Assembly: GCA_900661335.1 (NCBI GenBank)
Contig: CAACVY010000022.1
Span: forward strand, 1 to 39,529
Direction: 5' to 3'
DNA: 39,529 bases
DNA from: an uncultured bacterium
GTDB lineage: Bacteria > Verrucomicrobiota > Kiritimatiellia > PWTM01
Below the pieces are notes generated by a model, which saw only the letters and a program-made list of their open reading frames with translations, searched no databases and had not been told where the DNA came from. Below are positions 36,301 through 39,529 of this stretch, in pieces. Within the stretch, counting starts at the first letter, position 1. The number at the start of each line of letters is the position of its first letter. The translations under genes and the position numbers were made by a program.

Positions 36301-36442
36301 GTTCCACGCGGGGGTGGTTCGGGGGATCGCCTCGCCGCACAACATGGCCCAAGCGCCCAAAACCGGGCAACCCTCGGGCGCGGCCTACGACGTGATTCCG
36401 ACCGGGCTGTTCGAACCCTTCGTACTCGAACGAATCGAATAA
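33371..36442 (+). CDS. GH106-like glycoside hydrolase (putative alpha-L-rhamnosidase)
   Basis: Protein of 1023 residues. After a signal peptide (TLMLAAGLAGAVAGA) comes the start of a GH106-type barrel: IPFWVWNDDMTPDHV, SVIVHPRPGLMTPYLG, LELWIYDENSYPSGFAGG. Acidic active-site candidates are in GVFTDEPHISG (E234) and MTGHYWEHGWP (E315). EAYGGSGWDVRFEDLRRIGD and GVNTINQHLSHAS are also typical. A beta-rich C-terminal part (GTNELVLVARPM) looks like a glycoside hydrolase family 2-type sugar-binding domain. The start is ATG 33371, preceded by AGAGGAGAG; the track start 58 codons earlier lacks a signal peptide. Probable substrates are rhamnose-containing polysaccharides such as pectin side chains, by family analogy only. 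Confidence 0.88.
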   Translation: MVRTLMLAAGLAGAVAGATTVADIRSNFREPPVSFDTIPFWVWNDDMTPDHVTNGLADFVARGIRSVIVHPRPGLMTPYLGPKWFELWGLALREAESRGLELWIYDENSYPSGFAGGHVPAAMPEARAVNLVAETTPQAPAWQDTIELVARLTADQAEDVTDAVRRGERLPQGNYLTVRRKTEGRASEWYGGWWYVDLLRPGVTEKFLEVTLEPYRQRFGDHFGRTIRGVFTDEPHISGTGGLPWTPDFEAQFRQRRGYDLRPHLPSLFVPVGPWRKVRHDFYRTALELFVERWAQPYGRYAEQHRLEMTGHYWEHGWPLARMVPDNMAMYLWMQRPGIDILFNQYAETPNAQFGNIRSVRELYSVTLQAGRPRNLCEAYGGSGWDVRFEDLRRIGDWLLVLGVNTINQHLSHASARGARKRDYPVSFSYHAQWWPLYEQQARYFARLQYVLAQGRVPPAAALVLEPTTTTWIYNEGTQPGPRANDIAKRFTRLLGDLERAGVEYELGSEDVLARIGTVHDGLLRVGHRIYRAVVLPPGLENLERSTWRLLVELASNGGKVFAVDADPAWIEGEPSNDLAHLRSARGWSPVRVEELANELASFHSPGARIVRAPEDSGWLFHARRQTADGEWVFLVNTSSNTPARGVVQSSMQGAEEWDADTGEIRPVVGRRTSAGVEVPFELPPVTSRLLFFADHAPVPQPPPERPPRYQPVPPAEAPVVRRLDPAMWPLDFVELRCGDLVTNLHVVAAADRVFALHGFEKNPWRHAVQFEDRIISRTFPPDSGFTAVYRFVIAAEPVPELTAVIERPDLYTITCNGQPVRALPGEWWFDRSFGKVPLHGALRAGTNELVLVARPMTVYHEVDQVVLLGDFSLESAPVGWKLVARRPIAYGPWNAQGLPHYAGRMAYEHTYEILQAGRYRLRLSAWWGIVAEVRVDGHLAGRIERPPYAMELAPLDRGRHVVQVVVYGTLKNLLGPFHAGVVRGIASPHNMAQAPKTGQPSGAAYDVIPTGLFEPFVLERIE

Positions 36443-36957
36443 ACTTGCCGCCCTCGTGGGTGCCCGGCCCCTCGGAACCTGTGTCGGCGCTGCACGTAGG
36501 CAGTCGGCGTGCCCGAACGGCGCCACCTTCCAGCGGCGCGCGAGCCCTGGCACCGGCGCGTCCAAATCTCGCAGACCCTGCGGTAGGTTTCCAAACCTCG
36601 GCAAGTTCAGACGCGACATTTGCGAGCGCTTGGATTCGACCTGAGGCCCCTGCGCCAGCCACCCGCTCAGCTAAGTCACTGTGCCCCTCGGAGTCGTCCC
36701 CACAAGCCCTTGCCCCATACGCCGATCCCCACTTCTGGACCTTCCTTGCGTGGGCGTGCGGCGTTGCCCGGCGTCCCGAAGTCCGCGAACGGAAGGGACT
36801 TGTTTCCCAATGCCGGTGGGCCAGCCATCCCCTCAGGAACCTTGCCCCCGAAGGCACATCCCCGGCCTACACAGGCGGTATTCCGCCCCGTCGAGCAACG
36901 TCCGTCCTCACCTTCGCGATGTTCTCGCCGGCTGCGCCGGCAACGGAGAGCTTCATT
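36443..36957. other. Convergent gap leading into repeat locus B
   Basis: No gene is recognised. Apart from a short dyad cluster (36561-36640) the stretch has no identifiable structure. Open frames on both strands here, such as 36445-36990, are not supported by any motif. Confidence 0.45.
36561..36640 (+). repeat. Degenerate dyad cluster upstream of block B
   Basis: Three eroded units of the same dyad family: TCCAAATCTCGCA (36561), TCCAAACCTCGGC (36590) and GCGAGCGCTTGGA (36622). Spacings between them are 29 and 32 bp. The tail GCTTGGATTCGACCTG is identical to the end of array A (9547-9562), so this looks like the 3' end of another array copy. Confidence 0.6.
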
Positions 36958-37158
36958 TTCTCATGGCGGCGGTCTCCTTCCAGACCATAAAAGAACTCGC
37001 GCGAAAAAATTTCCGCGGCCGCTTTGGCCCGCCGTTTTCCGCAGGTTTAGGCAAGGCCAAACGCGAGAACCGCCGCGCCCAACACGGCGCATTCAAAATG
37101 CCGCGCAACTCATTGTGGCGCAATGCACTTCCCGCACTTTGCAGCAGTGTCTGGCACC
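36958..37158 (+). repeat. 200-bp dispersed repeat block, copy B
   Basis: About 80 percent identical by eye to 9705-9906, from TTCTCATGGC to TGTCTGGCACC, with nearly equal length (201 versus 202 bp). Unlike locus A, the block here stands before the main dyad array rather than after it. Reading frames through it differ between the copies, which argues against a coding role. Confidence 0.85.
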
Positions 37159-37187
37159 AGCCGCCGCAGTGTCTGGCACCAGCCGCC
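37144..37187 (+). repeat. Perfect 22-bp tandem duplication
   Basis: GCAGTGTCTGGCACCAGCCGCC occurs twice back to back without a mismatch. It forms the junction between block B and array B. In locus A the matching TGTCTGGCACCAG occurs once and is followed by a different short duplication (CACCAGTGGA twice). Confidence 0.9.
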
Positions 37188-37381
37188 GTTCGCGCCGCGT
37201 GCGGCCGTGCTGTCCAACCTTTGGAAGCGAAAGCCCCCACGCGCTCCAAGCCTTGGAAACGAGGTGCTCCAATCCGTCCATTGGACGCAACGAGCGCCGC
37301 GCTGTCCAAACTTTGGAACCAGCGCCAGGGTTTTCGTCCAAACCTCAGAACGAGCCGTAAAGTCTCGTTCAAACCTCGGAA
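37185..37381 (+). repeat. Dyad array, copy B: six units in near 32-bp register
   Basis: Units are TCCAACCTTTGGA (37213), TCCAAGCCTTGGA (37245), a shortened TCCATTGGA (37277), TCCAAACTTTGGA (37305), TCCAAACCTCAGA (37337) and TTCAAACCTCGGA (37368). The third unit lost 4 bp, which alone accounts for the break in the 32-bp register. Linkers match copy A in the same order; linkers 3 and 4 (CGCAACGAGCGCCGCGCTG and ACCAGCGCCAGGGTTTTCG) are identical in both. It lies in the gap between the convergent GH106-like and GH29-like genes. Confidence 0.88.
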
Positions 37382-37474
37382 GCTCCGGACGGAATGCGAT
37401 GGGGTTCGGCGTGGAGCGTGTCCGCTGGTGACGGTCTTGGTCGTACCGACAAGCCACCCCCAAGTCGGCGAGGC

Positions 37475-38506
37475 TTACTCCGTCGGGGCGGACTCCGACA
37501 GCACGACTTTGTTCCGAATCATTTCACCGACTTTGCGCAGCGTGGCCACATCAATCGCGCGCAATCGGCCTTGATAATCCGGGCCGACGTTGATCGAAAA
37601 AATGTTTCCGTGCTTCACCGCGCCCAGGTAATCCCGGTAGAGCTTCTCGGGTGGATGGCAAAGGTGGTCGTGTTCGGGCAGCGAATAGAACCACACTGCA
37701 CCCCCTCGGTGCGGCGGGAGAATCGGATAGGTGAACTCGGCCAAAAGATAGTGCGGGCTGGGCGCATCCTTCATGTGCGGACCCGCGGCCGCATGGTCGC
37801 TCAGTGGCCCCGGCCGTCCCATTTCGCCAATTCGAATGTCTGCGCCTTCCTGATCTCCGTGATTGAACCCGATGAAACAACCCGGCTGGAACGACTTGCA
37901 CCACGCAGCCGTTTCCTTGTGGCTCAGGCCGCCGTCGCCGACTGCGTGATCGAACCAAATGAACTCTATGGGCCCATACTGCGTCAGCAACTCCTTCAAC
38001 TGCGCTTTCTTCATCTCCGGGTTTTTCCCGCCCTGGTTGCGCTTCTTGGGCCCGGGCGTGTTCGGATCGTCCAGCCCTCCGGGCCATCCCCACTCGCCCT
38101 CGGAGTAATACAACGCCAGCTTGATCCCGTACTTGTCGCAGTTGGCTCGCAGTTCGGCGAGAACGTCGCGGCCCAATGGAGCCCGTGTGACCTTGCGCTC
38201 CGTGGTGTGGGTGTCCCACAGGCAAAAGCCGTCGTGATGATTCGTGAGAAACAAAATGTACCCCATCTCCGCCTCTTTCGCGGTCCGTACCCACTGCTCC
38301 GTGTCCACATCCGTGGCGCGGAACAACCGCACATCTGTGATCCCGGGCGTCCATTCCTTGCCGGAAAAGGTGGAGAAACTCCAACAGACGAACATGCCCC
38401 ACCGCAGGCGTTTGAGCTCCTCCGCCCGCTTCGCCATGTCCACCTGTTGCGCGAGCGTTCCCATCACGCTGCCGAGGAGCAGGGCCCGCCACAGTCGCCT
38501 GGTCAT
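37475..38506 (-). CDS. GH29-like alpha-L-fucosidase family protein
   Basis: Protein of 343 residues in the alpha-L-fucosidase family. It shows LKRLRWGMFVCWSFST (31-46), LTNHHDGFCLWDT (88-99), EFIWFDH with the likely nucleophile (D186) and NIFSINVGPDYQGRL (301-315), all standard GH29 landmarks. An N-terminal signal (WRALLLGSVMGTLAQ) suggests export. The start is ATG 38506; 53 residues upstream in the track have no homology. At 343 residues it is shorter than typical GH29 enzymes (about 420-500) and has no C-terminal beta domain. True fucosidase activity is therefore uncertain. The acid/base residue cannot be placed by eye. The gene upstream on the same strand ends 162 nt before it. Confidence 0.88.
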   Translation of the reverse strand: MTRRLWRALLLGSVMGTLAQQVDMAKRAEELKRLRWGMFVCWSFSTFSGKEWTPGITDVRLFRATDVDTEQWVRTAKEAEMGYILFLTNHHDGFCLWDTHTTERKVTRAPLGRDVLAELRANCDKYGIKLALYYSEGEWGWPGGLDDPNTPGPKKRNQGGKNPEMKKAQLKELLTQYGPIEFIWFDHAVGDGGLSHKETAAWCKSFQPGCFIGFNHGDQEGADIRIGEMGRPGPLSDHAAAGPHMKDAPSPHYLLAEFTYPILPPHRGGAVWFYSLPEHDHLCHPPEKLYRDYLGAVKHGNIFSINVGPDYQGRLRAIDVATLRKVGEMIRNKVVLSESAPTE

Positions 38507-38668
38507 GATCGTGGTTCTTCTCGGTCTTCTGGAGCGTTGGAGCATGGAATTACGACCTCGAAGCTCCGATGCAACACCACTGGGCGGACCCGTTCGCCCC
38601 CAGAGGCGCCGCGGCACTCCACCGCCACGTCCCACCGTGGCGGGGTCTGTTACGGCTGAGTTCACGCG

Positions 38669-39523
38669 TCATCGAATTTGAACACCTGTGACAAATAACA
38701 AAGCATCGTTCGGTACGCTCTGTCCTTTGCGTGACCCACAATACATCCCCCAACGGAAGCTGATCTTGTTGTCCTTCGCCGCCGTAAACGAACCTCGAGC
38801 CACGAGTGTCCAGTCGCCTGAGCCCAGCGGTGCTTTTTGGTACACCTCGTAGTCCGTGCCGTTGGCGCGCACCTTGATGCGGAGGGAGGCTCCCACCATG
38901 TTCCGCGCGACGAGGAGTTCCTTGGCCTCTCCGGGAACAGGCCTGCGGCGGAGGAACACGATGTCCCCGTGTTCGGACATATCGATGTGAAACGGCCAGA
39001 GGCTGCCTTCATGCATCAGCTGGAAGATGCATTCACGAACGGGCTGAATAATCGTGTAGGTACCTTCCCACTCGCGCCAGGTTCCGGGTCGCACCATGAG
39101 CGTGCAGTACGTTTCCACTCGACCAGGCGTCCCCTCGTCGCCCGCGCCATTGCGAATGTTTTGCTCTCCCTTGAACAAGCGGAAGACCTGAACATCGCCG
39201 TCCTCCTGGTACCATCGCGACCACCGGTCGAACTCGCTACGCGGGATGGCACTGCAGAACTGCGTGTGAAGTCGGATGTCCTTCGGAATCGGGGTGAGTG
39301 GGCCGACTTGCTGTTCGAGCCGCTTGCGATCAACTCGCACTCGGGAGCCGAGAGCGCCCCCTCGGTTGAACCGTTCTCCCGGCTGGCCTCCGCCCGCTTT
39401 CAACACTTCTGCAAATGGCGGATCGCGACCTTCGAGGGTGTAGCATGGATCGGCGGCCGGGCTGGCCACTGACACACCGAAAGCGATCCACCCAAACCAT
39501 CGCAGGAACGCAGCCACTTTCAC
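38669..39523 (-). CDS. Exported protein of probable jelly-roll fold (polysaccharide lyase-like?)
   Basis: Protein of 284 residues as drawn, starting at a GTG six bases from the window edge. A signal-like segment (FLRWFGWIAFGVSVASPA) supports this start, but the gene could begin outside the window. The body is strand-rich with LHTQFCSAIPRSEFDRWSRW, EGTYTIIQPVRECIFQLMHE and a C-terminal NKISFRWGMYCGSRKGQSVP. The RSEFDRW and IFQ elements and the strand pattern recall jelly-roll polysaccharide lyases such as PL7 or PL20, but I cannot assign a family. It lies upstream of the GH29-like gene on the same strand, 162 nt apart, which fits a sugar-degradation cluster. Confidence 0.75.
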   Translation of the reverse strand: MKVAAFLRWFGWIAFGVSVASPAADPCYTLEGRDPPFAEVLKAGGGQPGERFNRGGALGSRVRVDRKRLEQQVGPLTPIPKDIRLHTQFCSAIPRSEFDRWSRWYQEDGDVQVFRLFKGEQNIRNGAGDEGTPGRVETYCTLMVRPGTWREWEGTYTIIQPVRECIFQLMHEGSLWPFHIDMSEHGDIVFLRRRPVPGEAKELLVARNMVGASLRIKVRANGTDYEVYQKAPLGSGDWTLVARGSFTAAKDNKISFRWGMYCGSRKGQSVPNDALLFVTGVQIR

Positions 39524-39529
39524 GCCTAC

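Noticed and set aside
37394-38659. 421-codon plus-strand ORF
   Set aside because: Antisense shadow of the GH29-like gene.

Overview
The window is a GC-rich bacterial chromosome segment with tightly packed, often ATGA-overlapping genes and a few long gaps. The gene content points to a Gram-negative member of the PVC group, most likely Verrucomicrobiota. The evidence is an LpxL-type acyltransferase, ExbB/ExbD proton channels with large TPR proteins, a carboxynorspermidine pathway, a Tat-exported aldo/keto reductase, large GH78 and GH106-like glycosidases and a decayed DUF4838 gene. The phylum is an inference from gene families, since no rRNA gene is present. No phage, transposase or CRISPR locus was recognised.

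Left part (1-9084). The first 1.4 kb is AT-richer and holds only short, interrupted reading frames. A tRNA-Lys(TTT) gene with a good promoter is followed 39 nt later by an LpxL/HtrB-like acyltransferase. After a 1.5-kb gap comes an exported class-C beta-lactamase-like serine hydrolase. A three-gene operon then encodes an ExbB/TolQ proton channel, ExbD/TolR and a 786-residue exported TPR protein.

Middle (9085-21641). A convergent gap carries a striking array of short dyads (TCCAA-N3-TTGGA) with an exact 32-bp period, plus a 200-bp repeat block. On the minus strand a tRNA-Ser(CGA) gene is followed after 22 nt by an exported polysaccharide pyruvyl transferase-like protein and a GH78 alpha-L-rhamnosidase. 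On the plus strand are carboxynorspermidine decarboxylase and a carboxynorspermidine synthase with an unusual K/R-rich tail. These are followed by a metallophosphoesterase fused to a membrane anchor and an exterior domain. A rotted minus-strand DUF4838 pseudogene fills the next convergent gap.

Right part (21642-39529). One long minus-strand operon runs uvrA, TPR protein, ExbB, ExbD, a TonB-position protein, a 75-residue zinc-ribbon membrane protein, hisD, an O-antigen ligase-like protein and an aldo/keto reductase. Almost every junction overlaps by 4 nt. Divergent from uvrA lie a lipoprotein and a GH106-like glycosidase on the plus strand. A second copy of the dyad array and the 200-bp block follows in another convergent gap. 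The window ends with a GH29-like protein and an exported protein of probable jelly-roll fold, both on the minus strand.

Taken together, the window holds carbohydrate-degrading enzymes (GH78, GH106-like, GH29-like, decayed DUF4838), envelope and energy-transduction modules (two TPR-ExbB-ExbD cassettes, LpxL, O-antigen ligase) and polyamine synthesis. The most unusual non-coding signal is the duplicated 32-bp-periodic dyad array.
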